From Petrosia ficiformis (taxonomy: Eukaryota; Porifera; Demospongiae; Haplosclerida; Petrosiidae), in NCBI GenBank assembly GCA_947044365.1, contig OX345643.1, positions 124,001-188,000 of the forward strand: DNA of 64,000 nt, given 5' to 3'. The notes under the pieces are model-generated. The model searched no databases, had not been told where the DNA came from, and was given only the letters and a program-made list of their open reading frames with translations. Both the position numbers and the translations under genes were made by a program. Below are positions 25,591-37,200 of this stretch, piece after piece; positions within the stretch are counted from its first letter, which is position 1; every line of letters starts with the position of its first letter.

Positions 25591-27352
25591 TCACTTACCA
25601 CTAACAAATAGCCGTTTGAGCTTTGTACATTTGCAAATGTGTGGCTGTATTATACATACAATATATATATATACATACAAACACACATATACACACATAC
25701 ATACACACATACATATAAACACATACATACATATACTTACATGTAAAGCTGTTAGTAAATTGTGTGACATGTCTAGAGTAACCAACTCAGTCCATGTGTC
25801 TGTATTACATAAATTTTTCTATCATGTGACTATCATGTGATTTATAAACTAACCAATCAGAGATGACAATTCTCTAATGTGATTATGACTGAAATTTACT
25901 CTGCGAAGCTTCTCCAATAAATACACTTGTTCAGGAACTGTTGGTTACCATGGTAACATAGATTAATACTAATGAAATAATTATAGGCTCACTTCTTGAT
26001 AATTGATTATGTGACATGTTGATATCTGTTAAATTAACGAGTTTGTCTAAATAAGGTGTGTTGTCAAAATCCCTCTATAATAGATAATGTAATTAATATT
26101 TATAATGATATTCATAGTTATTATCTTACTCCACAATTTGATAGGTTTAATGTCGTGAGATTTGTAAGTTTATCAATAACTCTAATATGCGAAATGAAAT
26201 ATTTGATTCATATGTATTATATATACTCACTTGAATACGAAATGTTGCATTGGATTATTAGAAATATTCTGAAGAGTAGGAGGATGGGGATGAAGTGGAG
26301 GATGAAGTGGAGAAGGAGGAGGAAAATGAAGTGGAGTAGGAGGAGGAAATGGAGGAAGTGGAGGAGGAGGAGGAAGAGGAGGAGGAAGTGGAGGATGAAG
26401 TGGAGGAGGAAGAAGAGGAGAAGATAGAAAAGGAGGGGGAGGAGGATGAAAGGGAAGAGGAGGTAGATGAGGAGTGGAGGTAGGGAGGATGATATGACTT
26501 ACAAGTGTAGTAAGATCAACAAGTCGTCTCAATTGAGGAGGTAGTGATTCTAATATTAATAATGATAGTTAATAAAATATAATTAATATTTATTAAACGT
26601 ACGTATTTCATTATTACTAAGATCCAAATACTGTAAACCGGAACATCGTACAAATAGCTAATGAATATGGATAGATATATTAATGCATGAATAGATGGAT
26701 TAATGCACCTGTCCAGAGACACTTGTAATCTTATTATGACCAAGTGACAGAACTATGAGATCTTTAGCTTTATTAAGATCATCAGGGACCTTTGTCAACT
26801 TATTATGACTTAAATCCTATACAATATTGAATAAGGTATTAAGAATATACACAAACCAGTCTAACCAGTGTGACCAGTTCTTGTAAACGGAATAAATGTG
26901 GGGGTATACCACAGTCTTGTACTCGATTATCACGTACATTCAAAACCTGTCAGACAAGATAATAAAACCAGTTTAGTGATAATTCCAATCTTCTACCTTT
27001 AATGATGGGAAGTTTGGAGGATCAATATCGTATAAACCTTTAATACGATTATGAGTCATTGATATAACTTCCTGTTGGGGAATGAAATCACATGACTAAT
27101 CAGTCATATGACAAACAAAATATACCATTTTTGAGAATGTATCTAACATATCTGGTACTTGTTCTAAATTGCTTTTATTCATTCGCAACCATCTTAAGTT
27201 GCACATCTGAGATGACTTGTCACTCAATCCTTCAACCTACAGCAAAATACAACATTATAATATATATATTATATATTTATACACAATACCTTTAAGTCAT
27301 TGCCAGAGAGATCTACTCCTCTCACAAATGGTAACACAGAGCCAGAAGACAT
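17878..27352 (-). CDS. FLII: flightless-1 homologue: leucine-rich repeats plus gelsolin domains
   Basis: Multi-exon gene running from [21 protein letters not shown] at 27352 to a stop at 17880-17878. The N-terminal half (27.35-25.1 kb) is leucine-rich repeats, including [44 protein letters not shown] and the boundary motif [13 protein letters not shown]. Six gelsolin-like repeats follow. The last ones are clear: [19 protein letters not shown] (about 20400), [18 protein letters not shown] (about 18320), and a C-terminus [18 protein letters not shown]. Flightless-1 binds actin and links cytoskeleton to transcription and small-GTPase signalling. Its introns host a remarkable microsatellite, several minisatellites and a pyrimidine tract. 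The internal junctions are approximate. It is tail-to-tail with LLGL and head-to-head with EMRE. Confidence 0.94.
18370..20327. repeat. perfect 1,958-bp (TATG)n / (CATA)n microsatellite that constitutes an FLII intron
   Basis: About 489 uninterrupted copies of a 4-bp unit. The intron spans 18369-20335. On the minus strand the donor GTAAGTATTA runs straight into ACATACATAC, and the acceptor is formed by the last unit changing to CATAG before ACTGCAGAG. Joining these exons keeps the FLII frame (TEYET then [11 protein letters not shown]). The long frames of MYVC and IHTY repeats here are artefacts. Confidence 0.97.
20447..20488. repeat. (ATT)n microsatellite in an FLII intron
   Basis: About 14 perfect ATT units, followed by a short TA run. 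Confidence 0.9.
23037..23160. repeat. (GATA)-type microsatellite in an FLII intron
   Basis: Repeated GATAGATAGACA units grading into ATAGATACAGAT. The minus-strand frame of LSIYLS type is a repeat translation. Confidence 0.85.
23430..24118. repeat. minisatellite with a 30-40-bp unit in an FLII intron
   Basis: About 690 bp of units such as TGTTACTATTATTAGAACAATAGG with a variable TATATAT, TTGATAT or TTTGTAT spacer. Higher-order blocks (an AATAGGTTTTGTTAC variant every third or fourth unit) repeat, implying later duplication of multi-unit segments. Confidence 0.9.
25547..25590. repeat. (AAT)n microsatellite in an FLII intron
   Basis: About 14 AAT/ATA trinucleotide units next to the splice acceptor of a leucine-rich-repeat exon. 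Confidence 0.9.
26270..26500. repeat. polypurine/polypyrimidine tract in an FLII intron
   Basis: The plus strand is almost only A and G (AGGAGGAGGAAATGGAGGAAG-like units) for about 230 bp. In the FLII transcript it is therefore a C/T tract ending directly at the 3' splice site CTCTTCAG before AATATTTC. Such mirror-symmetric purine tracts can form triplex DNA. The Lys/Arg-rich and Pro-rich frames here are artefacts. Confidence 0.85.
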
Positions 27353-27397
27353 TATTGTATCAACCCACACAAATTTTTTTTTTTCAGAACTATTTGA

Positions 27398-27405
27398 TCA
27401 CGTGA
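27398..27405. promoter_or_regulatory. palindromic E-box between FLII and EMRE
   Basis: TCACGTGA, the core bound by bHLH-Zip factors (USF, MITF/TFE, Myc type), lies in the 76-bp interval between the two divergent start codons. Role inferred from position. Confidence 0.4.
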
Positions 27406-27428
27406 TAGTGACCACACCCACAGTAAAC

Positions 27429-27683
27429 ATGGCTGCCAGGATAGTTCTAATGACATTAACAAGGAGAGTTCCTACTATATTACAGAGGAATAGAACAGCA
27501 GTAACAGCCCATAGTGGAGCACTGGAGATACAACCTATTAAATATTACAAATTAGGTTTGATTCGTTTGTCTCTTGTCATGATACCATTCTTATACCTTG
27601 GTTATTATTTGGGAGGCGAGTTTGCTGATGTTATTGAACAGATGGAGTGGTATGTTCCTGATGATGATGATGAAGATGACTAA
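27429..27683 (+). CDS. SMDT1: EMRE, essential regulator of the mitochondrial calcium uniporter
   Basis: Intronless 84-residue protein. It has a basic mitochondrial presequence (residues 1-30), a single membrane helix at about 43-62 containing IPFLYLGYYLGGEF, and an acidic C-terminus VPDDDDEDD. Human EMRE has the same layout: a PFLYxG helix and a terminal run of Asp. EMRE bridges the MCU pore and MICU1 in the inner mitochondrial membrane and is needed for uniporter conductance in animals. EMRE is regarded as animal-specific, which supports the metazoan origin of the window. An upstream in-frame region exists, but the ATG at 27429 gives a proper presequence. Confidence 0.9.
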   Translation: MAARIVLMTLTRRVPTILQRNRTAVTAHSGALEIQPIKYYKLGLIRLSLVMIPFLYLGYYLGGEFADVIEQMEWYVPDDDDEDD

Positions 27684-27988
27684 TCATAGTGTAGAGATCA
27701 ATTGAAATATAGATTTAAAAACTCATTTAATTATAAAATAACTATTAATTCATTAGTTTGTATTATTCGGAGATTGTTTTTACACACAATAATTAATAAC
27801 AAGATAAAACATAATTTATATTATCACACATTCAAAAATTAGTTTCTACATATAATTATTTAGAATTAAAAGAAAGAAAATATACCTATTTTGTTTATAA
27901 CTGAAATGGTGTAATAGAGGAACACATTTAGAAATACACGAGACATTATTATACATAATTATATTAAAACCAGTTTGGAAACATTCTA
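27684..27988. other. AT-rich convergent intergenic interval
   Basis: 305 bp between the EMRE and Galpha12/13 stop codons. I see only AT-rich 3'-UTR-like sequence. Confidence 0.6.
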
Positions 27989-28592
27989 TTAAATTTGCAT
28001 TATTTCATTAATATGTTTTGAGAGAATAGAGTCTTTCACTATGTTGAACACAACTTTTATATTCTTAGTATTGATTGCTGTGGTGAAGTAATGATAAAAT
28101 TCCTGTTGCGTGTTCCTACGTACTGCATCAAACATTGCAGCCATGAACCCCTGCACATGCTCTAGCTTTTTAGGATCGCCTTCAAAATTTGGAAAATTAT
28201 TTCGAATATCGGATTTCAAAATCTTCTCTTCTAGTAAGTCACTTTTGTTAAAGAACACAATAATAATAACTTGTTTGAAACATCTGTTATTAACTATCGT
28301 TTCAAAGATATTAACACTCTCAACTAATCTATTAGTCACTCGATCCTCCAGTAATTTCTGATCGAATTCGCTGGATCCAACGAGAAACAGAATAGCAGTC
28401 ACCTCATCAAAACATTGAAACCATTTCTGTCGTTGCGATCTTTGACCTCCAACATCAACAAAACGAAATTGTTGATTACGTATTGCAACAGTATACTCAT
28501 ATACACCTCGAGTTGCTTTACGCGAACGCAGTACATCATCTCGAGATGGGAGATAATCCTATATTAACACATAAATAGCATACATACATACA

Positions 28593-28623
<31 letters not shown>

Positions 28624-30034
28624 CAGAGTTTTTGATGTTTTGAAGCATGTGCCAAATTGGTTCAACAATGGTTAGTGTGTGCCGCCACATCTTGGGGCAA
28701 TTAACGACAATACAATTATAATTAATTGCGCCACTGGTCCAAAGACACTGATACATACATAAATACATACATACATACACACATATATATATATGTACAT
28801 CAGTGTTTCCCACAAAAGGGCGGTATCGTAATGCTACCCTTTTACAATTTGTTTTACAACATTGTTGACCAAACATCATGTTCCACACATGCATCAATAT
28901 TTATTCTGGGGGAAACACTGATACATACATACATACATACATACATATAATACATATATACATATACATACATATACATTACAACATACATTTATGTACA
29001 TACATGCATGCATATATACACATACAACACATTTATACTATTCACAAATAACAGTAGTGTGTGGGAGTTGCCATTATAACTCACAATTGCTCCAACCACA
29101 TCTAGTCTCTGGAAGAAATACGGCACCGAGTCAGCCTATGGACGATATTATAATTATATTCACTATTATCATAAATGGAAACAGCACAATAATTAATATA
29201 ATAATGATAATAAAAAATGTTAATTATATATAATTATGGTCTAATGAAATATTCTGTAAGTCCCTTATCTATGTGGAACAGTACACTGAAATATTAGCCA
29301 GTCCAGTCAATATATTTATTAACAGATGATGTACATATGGTAATGTTTATCTTTAATTCATACAGAACTCATTATGCTGTATTAACCATATTACATAAAC
29401 AAACACAATGATTAACTATCTTGTTATATTTACAGGAAGATAAACTGAGACAATTGTTAATGTGTACTTATATTCTCTAAATAGTTATTAATAGTTATGA
29501 ATGTTTGATAATAACAATAGAAAATAGAACCCACAAGGTGAGGAAATTGATGAATAATTAAGGATATTAATAACTTACAAGTTGAAATTCATTGCTGCGT
29601 TGCAAAGTAGCTTGAATTCCTTCATCATTCCATAGTGATCTTAATGGTTCAACATACTTGACGAACTCCTCCGGAGAGAGCTGTTGTGAGTTGTGATAAC
29701 CAGATAATATCATATCAGTGTTTGACACGTTCTCTGGATTAGACAACGGTGTCTGCAACCTTTTACGTGCTTCACTCAATACCTTCATCCCCTTTAAAAG
29801 GTTATGATATATCAATGGTCTAAAATCAAGCCGATCTTGATCTGAATAATCTTCTCCGTGAATTATTCGCATCTGTTTGAGAAAAGTACTCTTTCCCGAT
29901 TCTCCTGCCCCTAACAAAAGTATTTTCATTTCTCTCTGCCAACTCTTGTTTCGATCTTGCTGCTTGAGTTGCCGATCTATCATTCTACTTCTCCTGATTG
30001 CCTCTTTCTCGTCTTCAGCCTGAAAGCAAGCCAT
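27989..30034 (-). CDS. heterotrimeric G-protein alpha subunit, G12/13 class
   Basis: Exon 1 (30034 to about 29575) encodes MACFQAEDE, the P-loop GAGESGKST and most of the helical domain (LRSLWNDEGIQATLQRSNEFQL). The distal exons (28560-27989) encode DYLPSRDDVLRSRKATRGV (switch I Arg/Thr), FVDVGGQRSQRQKWFQCFD (switch II), TNRLVESVNIFETIVNN, NKSDLLEEK and TTAINTKN, ending HINEIMQI. QRSQRQKWFQCFD and ESxNIFETIVNN are G12/13-type. This class activates RhoGEFs. Cys3 could be palmitoylated. The usual 17-18-residue helix between FQL and DYLPS (GESVKYFLDNLD-like in human Galpha13) is not found. The two exons flank about 1 kb and are both phase 0, so either a diverged micro-exon hides in the intron or the segment is missing. 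Confidence 0.9.
28799..28922. mobile_element. 124-bp inverted-repeat element in a G-alpha intron
   Basis: It begins ATCAGTGTTTCCC (28799-28811) and ends with the exact reverse complement (28910-28922). The interior has no frame of interest. It is flanked on both sides by CATA microsatellite tracts. It looks like a miniature transposon. Confidence 0.65.
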
Positions 30035-30104
30035 TTTAAATTATAATGACACACGTACACTGCAATTAAGAACAGTGAAGGTGCACGCCCATTCCTTTAA
30101 CTGA

Positions 30105-30112
30105 TCACGTGA
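30105..30112. promoter_or_regulatory. palindromic E-box upstream of the G-alpha gene
   Basis: TCACGTGA, 71 bp upstream of the Galpha start codon and identical to the site between FLII and EMRE. Confidence 0.35.
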
Positions 30113-30203
30113 TAATAAAACTAACAATATTACATGATTCAGTTTATATAATATTTGTAGACAGTTTGATATATCTAATGAAAATAAAAGTAAATTAATT
30201 ATA

Positions 30204-31097
30204 TTAATTTAATGAGATACTACATACCTCTTCATAAAACATCCAGGTGAATGAAGCCATTAACGTTCTCCTAATTACACGAGGGGTTAATCCCCTGAAT
30301 AAATACTTCATTCCATCTTTATTAACTATACTCATCATAATACTCATTATTCCTTGATTGTGGGAGGTACCTATCTGGAGACGAGTCTTGACTACATCAA
30401 ATGGTTGAGTGATAACAGATGCACACACTCCACACACACAACCACATGACAATACATAAATAGGATTAAGATGTGATGTATTAGTTACTATATGAGAAAA
30501 AATAATTATTTGTGTATATATAATTATGTACAAACTAACATTGTTTCAGTGACTGTGTAGATTGTGAATATAACAAGTAATATATTGCAGAAAAGGGAAC
30601 ATCTCGTGCCAATGTAGCAGAGAGTCCACTATACAAACCTATACAATATTATACATCACTATCATTTTAGGTTAATAATAAATATATACCTCGAACACCT
30701 TCACGAATCCATATTTGTTTTACAGCTTGTGGGACACTTTTATAAGTGTAAATTCCACTCTATACATTATTACAGTACATGAAATCATGAAAATGCAAGT
30801 ATAACATTACTTCATAACGAGCTTTAACAACAGTAATTGGTAGGAGACTGAAAACTGCAATTCCACGAGATACTACACCGATAAATAGAGCTTGAAATGG
30901 GGATATATTTTGATCTGGTGAGCCACTATAATTATCGAGATTTAATTATTGGAGATATTAATAATAGATTATGAGCTCACACAAATGAGGTTTTAAGAGT
31001 CGTTAGGCTGGCAAAATACACTCCAATACCTGGTACACATCTCTGAAGAGACTGTAATTAAAATAATAGATATAATTATATATAATTGTAAATGCAG

Positions 31098-31131
<34 letters not shown>

Positions 31132-31442
31132 CTACGTACTGGAATCAGTCCCTTCCAAAGAGCAGGGAATCTCTCATTACGTATAATAGAGAATAACGTG
31201 TTCATCATTCCAACATTAGACCTATGTATTTATGAATAGAACATCAATAACAGTATCCTATATATATATATAATTATCAGACTAACTCACACAACAGGAG
31301 ATGCTTTCATTGTCCCAGCTTGCATTCTGGTTTTAATAAGATCAAGAGGTTGAAACATTGCAGTAGACAATGTACCACTAATGGCTCCAGCTAAGAATGA
31401 TACAGCTGTGATTGTTCTCTTCTCCTTTGATTTGGTAGCCAT
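30204..31442 (-). CDS. SLC25A38: mitochondrial glycine carrier, SLC25A38 type
   Basis: Multi-exon mitochondrial carrier with three repeats. Signatures are FQPLDLIKTRMQAG (about 31350), LLPITVVKARYESG (about 30840), and ITQPFDVVKTRLQIG (about 30400), each a PxDxxKxR-like motif. Diagnostic for SLC25A38 are VGMMNTLFSIIRNE, ALWKGLIPS then LQRCVPGIGVYF, LYSGLSATLARDVPFSAIYY, and the ending RRTLMASFTWMFYEE. The family imports glycine into mitochondria for the first step of haem synthesis. It starts MATKSKEKRTIT. The carrier's last residues may instead lie in one more small exon, since GAG|GTATGT is a usable donor. It is 170 bp upstream of the Galpha gene on the same strand and head-to-head with eEF2K. 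Confidence 0.92.
31104..31128. repeat. (TA)n microsatellite in an SLC25A38 intron
   Basis: Short TA run inside an intron, next to the exon encoding ALWKGLIP. Confidence 0.85.
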
Positions 31443-31635
31443 CAATGGGAAATGCAGGCGCCTTTTTAATAAACATCATCATCATGTGTTGCCATTTAAA
31501 AAATAAAACCAAAACATTCCATATTTTTAAATGTATTGAAAAATTTTTGCATTAATTTAAGATACACCCATTTTCATAAACACTGATGTACTATTGTACT
31601 GTACTTTGTACTTTCAATGAAGTATCATTCAGATA

Positions 31636-33211
31636 ATGGCTGCTCCTATTAAAAATCATTGGAAACTTGCTGCTAGGAAGACAAAGTACTTAACAGATCC
31701 ATGGGAGAATCTTGGTTTTGATACTCTACAAGAAAAATCAGCAACACGTCATGTTTATAATCCTGTTACTAAAGAATGGTGGAAGGACAACATCATGATT
31801 AAAATTGAAGATAAGGTTCTTACTGGAATCAATATATTCATGTATTTATATATTGTATAATAATAATATCTCTCAGCCATTTGCCAAAGGTGCTATGAGA
31901 GAATGCTACAGAATGCAAGTTATTAAATTGTTGACGTCAATATTCCATTATATATATAATCATTTCTGTAGGAAAAAGTTGTCAAAATTTTCTCACCAAC
32001 CTGACTGGAAGCACGCATCTAACTATGTTGCTAAACGTTATATGAGTGAACAACCTTATAGTATATATTTACAAGATGTTCAGCTGCAAATGGACTCCAA
32101 AATGTGGGGAGACAAGTATAACAAACGTAATCCTCCAAAAAAGGTCAAAGGTATCAGTCTAGTTGATATGAGTTTACTTGCCCTCTATTTTATTACTGTA
32201 GGTTGATTTCTTTCAAGCTTATCTTATAGAATTGAAGGAGGAAGAGTGTGTGAAAGTGTTTTGTGTGGAACACTTCATTGAAGGAAACTATGTTAAGTAT
32301 AATTCTAATTCCGGGTTTGTATCTGAACTTCATAGATTAACACCACATGTGAGTCAGTCACATGACACAGCAATGATTATCACATGATATACTTATAGGC
32401 ATTTAGTCATTTCACTTTTGAGAAATCACGACATCAGTTGATTGTCGTTGATATACAAGGTAGCCTTTCATTATAATATTTTGTTATATTAATTGTTCAA
32501 TTATAAAGGAGTTGGTGATTTATATACTGATCCTCAAATGCACACAATGGATCTATCAGAATATGGAGATGCTAATCTTGGGGCAAAGGGGATGGCTCTA
32601 TTCTTCTCGTCTCATTTATGTTCCCCTCTTTGTTTCGCTCTAGGACTTACTCAGTTTGATCTTAGTCAAGAAGTACAGTCATTACTTGCACTAATTTTTC
32701 AATTCAGTGCATTTCTTATTATTAGGAACTATCACGTTTAAGTTCTAATAAATGGAGTATTATCTCATCTGAAACAGTTGTTAGTCCTTCCATCACTGGA
32801 TCTTCTGATATCACCAAGCTTAATTCAACAGACATCCTACCTCTTTCTACCACAACTGAAAGTGTATCTGAAGCTTATCAGCGTATTAAACTGTTATATG
32901 AACTGAATCCTCTTCCACATACTCCTCTGATTAGTGAAGACTCGTATCATTCCTTGGAGAGTCCAATAATTACACCTGAGGAATTTCAGTTGGAGTTAAA
33001 GTGTGGAAGAGATGAAGAAACAAATGTTTATACTAACACTGAAAAGGTAACTAGCTTATCATTTATTAAGTACTTCAATGCTTTTATTTCTAACACTGCA
33101 GAGTTGTGATAAAAAATCCAGAAGATCTTCTAGTGTTAAACAAGAGATACAATTAGCTAAAGATATTGAACAAGTTAAAGAAACATTACATTCATTAGGA
33201 CAAGTATGTGT

Positions 33212-33301
<90 letters not shown>

Positions 33302-34093
33302 ATCACATTATAGGTACACTATGAGATGTCTGTGTATCATAGCATTGGTCGATTTACTGATTATAAACCTGATATTGAATCAGGAATGCATCATTTGAAG
33401 AAAGCAGCTCAGTGTGGTGTGACAAAGGCCCTTTACTTATTAGGATGTATATATCAACAATTACCTCATCAACAATTAGAACAATTCACTATTGAAGTTA
33501 GTAAAATGATATTGTGTGATTGTACATCACCTATCACTTGATTTTTTCAGTCAAATCCTACTAACGAGTGCTTAGGATTTGAGTACTTCTTAGAAGCTGC
33601 TGAAAATGGTTTACGAGTTGCCATGGTGATAGTTGCTAAGACATTTGAAACTGGAGTGGGACTGGGTTTACTATGTGATAGTAACAATGGCTTAGCTAAG
33701 CATAGGTAACTATATTACACATGACATTACTTGAGATTATTTTATTTATAATTGGAAGAACGCAAGACTGGAAAGCTGCTGTTCAGTGGTATGAAAAAGC
33801 TCTTGAAACCACACCCACCCCATCATGTGACCTGGATGAATCGGCACCAGATGAACCAGAATATTCCATCTTGGCACACTTGGCACAAATGTATAATATA
33901 GGTACATATGATATACGTATGGACCACACCCTCACTATTAATTAACTTAGGAGGTTATGGTTTGTCTATTGACTTACAAACTGCTGGTGATTATTATCAA
34001 AAAGCTGCTGATGTTGCCATGGAAATGATGAAAGGCAAACTAGCTAATAAGTATTACATGTTAGCAGAGGAGGCGTGGTCAATAATACAGTAA
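31636..34093 (+). CDS. EEF2K: eukaryotic elongation factor 2 kinase (alpha-kinase)
   Basis: Multi-exon. It begins MAAPIKNHWKLAARKTKYLTD, which overlays the calmodulin-binding helix of animal eEF2K, then DPWENLGFDT and ATRHVYNPVTKEW. The alpha-kinase domain follows: PFAKGAMRECYRM, WKHASNYVAKRYM (ATP-site Lys), VKYNSNSGFV, HQLIVVDIQGVGDLYTDPQ (metal and catalytic region), and GDANLGAKGMALFF (Gly-rich loop). A low-complexity regulatory linker covers about 32.7-33.2 kb. The C-terminus has SEL1-like helical repeats (GMHHLKKAAQCGVTKALYLLG, WKAAVQWYEKALE) and ends GKLANKYYMLAEEAWSIIQ. The enzyme phosphorylates eEF2 to slow translation elongation under Ca2+/calmodulin. The layout is complete. Confidence 0.94.
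33212..33293. repeat. (TA)n microsatellite in an eEF2K intron
   Basis: About 80 bp of TA dinucleotides with one GTATATA interruption. Confidence 0.9.
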
Positions 34094-34147
34094 ATATTTA
34101 TATTTCTAATCACAAATCAATATTCATATGTGAATCATAAGACATGT

Positions 34148-34153
34148 AATAAA
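34148..34153 (+). promoter_or_regulatory. candidate polyadenylation signal of EEF2K
   Basis: AATAAA 55 nt beyond the eEF2K stop, in the 150-bp gap before the opposing LRRK stop codon. Confidence 0.45.
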
Positions 34154-34243
34154 ATTACATGTTATCAGTTTTTATTTCTTTGTAAACTACATAAAATATT
34201 TATATTTGTAATAAAAATTGTTAAAAATAATAGCTGGATTATG

Positions 34244-37200
34244 TTAGCGATAAGGTAGTTGTTGTGATCTCATTTCATCAAAATAATGTTTAACACGTGG
34301 CATAGTGCAATCCCATAATAACAAGACTCCGTAGCTATCTAGAGTATCTGTATATCAAAAGAAGGAACATTGGATACTTGTAATGTGACAGTTATACCAA
34401 CTTGTTTTTAAAGACTGATTCCCAGGTCTTGTCCTGAATCCCAGACCACATGTTAGAACTACATTCACTGACCTTTCATGACCTAATGAGTTTATGACCT
34501 TATAAGTTCGAAGTATACATTTGTATATATCTTACTTGATGTTCTAATAGTTTGGATATGGCGAATAGCATTTACATGCCGTAGTGTTGCCATTAAAGGA
34601 ATGCAAGTATTAGCATCATAAACTAATAAGTGACCAGTTGCTAGCCCAACCCATAATAATGAAGGAGCGGATATTTGAAGATACATTGCTGTAATACGAC
34701 ACATCAAGGGATCAAGAGGCATAGAAGAGGATTTGGAAGAATGAGGAATTGGTAGAAGACCAACATCACCAGAAATCCTATTAATTTCAGTAATATATAA
34801 TTAGTATGTTCCCATCCAAAATCATAACATATTTATAACTATATCTTACAATGTTTGAATACTGTCAAATGTATTGATTGTTCTTCTCAAAGATCCGTCC
34901 TCACAATCCCATAATTGCAATTTAGGACTTTTATGGATTGACGTCCATACCATATCTTCCCCAACTTCAATACAACTCAAGAAGCGTCGTGTTGGACTGA
35001 GAGAAAGCTAATAATATAATAACTAATTAATTATACTAGAACTAACTCATCACAAGCTGTCCATTTGAAACTAATAGCAAGTTTTGATAAATCAAACACA
35101 AACACTTCTAATCCACTAATGATATAAACCATAGCATGAAGTCTCTTGATACCTCTCACCGGTCCATGATTTAGAGTAATAACAGTATCAGCTTTACCAC
35201 CAGGTGTCTATTAATTAATATGAAATATTTATATGTCAACTAAATCACTTTACCTGTAGTACACTTTGATCATAAGCTGCTAACATCCCATTAGCAAGGC
35301 CTGCAAAGACATAAGGCTTATTGTCACCCCGAGCTCTGCAGAATTTAGATTATAGTATAACGATAGATACACAATGAAGAGATAGATAGACAGACTTAAC
35401 GTAAGCCAGACATAGTACACTGTCTGGTAGTTTCTTCAGCTTATGCTCTTTTTTGTTGTCATATCCATCACATACCAAAATGTCTCCTGAGTTGGTACCC
35501 AACAATACGAGACTAGATCCAATGGATACCATACTCAATATCAGATTGTTATAGGGAAGAATACGACCCTGTGACAAATGTGTGACAGTGAGAACTATTA
35601 ATAAATGTGTGTGTGACAGTGATAAATGTGAGTTTGACAGTGGGAGCAGAATGGTAGATGTACGTACATATGTACATGTACCTGTGGTTGCGCCTGCTTT
35701 TTACTCAAGTTCACACAAGAAAGCTGAGAGAGAAAAGATCATGTGATAGACATGTGACCAGTCATAAAACTAACCATTGATTGTTGACTGACATCACAAC
35801 TAGACATCCAAACCTCTGTTAAGTGTTCTGCTCTTTTTTCATTACTCTCTTTGAAGTTCTAAAACAAGATACGCATTTTGTTAAACCTCTCATCTTTCTG
35901 TTCATCTTTTCTTACCCGAATAGTGAAACAAATCACTTCCCAGTTTTGATGAATGGGAACAACATGTCTTAATGATAAAAACTCAGGACGACACTGGCGA
36001 TCAAATATCTCTTGGGCCTGTTGTGAGAATGTGAGATGTGAATGTGGAATGAAATGAGATCACTCACACTTGGTCTGTCGCTAGGATTGTATTGGAGACA
36101 GTGCTGGATAATGTCATGCATATCAGGCCAGGGCGGACATCCATAATATCCCACACTCCTAATACTCCGCCCCTGAAGTTATGATGTTAGAAATAAATGT
36201 TGTAAAAATTCACAATTATATTGTATGTCAATACTTTGTACCTCTTCTATGGCTTTGTCCCTCTCATAAGGTGAGAACTCTTCAAAAGGGGTGTGGCCAT
36301 TTGTTATAAGTTGAAATAAAACAATTCCATAGCAATAAACATCAACCTAATATAAAAAAAAAAAACCAAAATGGGTGTGGTCAGACTACAAAAGAGGTGT
36401 GGCTTAATGCCTACCTTGCTATCATAAGGCATTTTAGATATCTTTGCTTTTAAGAGTTCAGGAGCTTTATATCCAGGCGTTCCCACATCCTGAGTAAGTC
36501 CGGTCTCTGTAGCATATGTCGATATTCCATAATCGGATAGTTTAGCATTGACCTAATCAGTTATGACTAAAAACAAGTCTTAATAACTAGTTATCTAATA
36601 TAACCTTAGCATTAAAAGATAGAGAAAATATTAATATATTTCCAGGTTTCAAATCTCTGTATATTACATTGTTTTTATGAAGAAATGCAAGAGCGCTTGC
36701 TACCTGTGTGTAAGTACATACATATGTACATCATGTGTATGTTTGTACATGTGTATGTTTGTACATGTGTATGTTTGTACATGTGTATGTTTGTACATGT
36801 GTATGTGTGTACATGTGTATGTTTGTACATGTGTATGTTTGTACATGTGTATGTGTGTACATGTGTATGTGTGTACATGTGTATGTGTGTACATGTGTAT
36901 GTTTGTACATGTGTATGTGTGTACATGTGTATGTTTGTACATGTGTATGTTTAATCAAACCTGTATTGCAATTCGATGTTTTAAGTTGTTACTAACATTA
37001 ATGTATGGACTAAATGAAGCCAGAGACCCAAGCTCAGCATATTCTAATAACAACATTGGTTTGGGTCTAAGACACACTCCAACTAATCTTATAATATTAG
37101 GATGAACCATCTGACTCAGAATAGATACCTGTGTACGTATATATACAATATATCATATATATGTATACACTGTATATATTGTATGTATGTACACACATGT

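Noticed and set aside
26227..26532. Proline-rich and arginine-rich frames
   Set aside because: Simple translations of a purine/pyrimidine tract inside an FLII intron.
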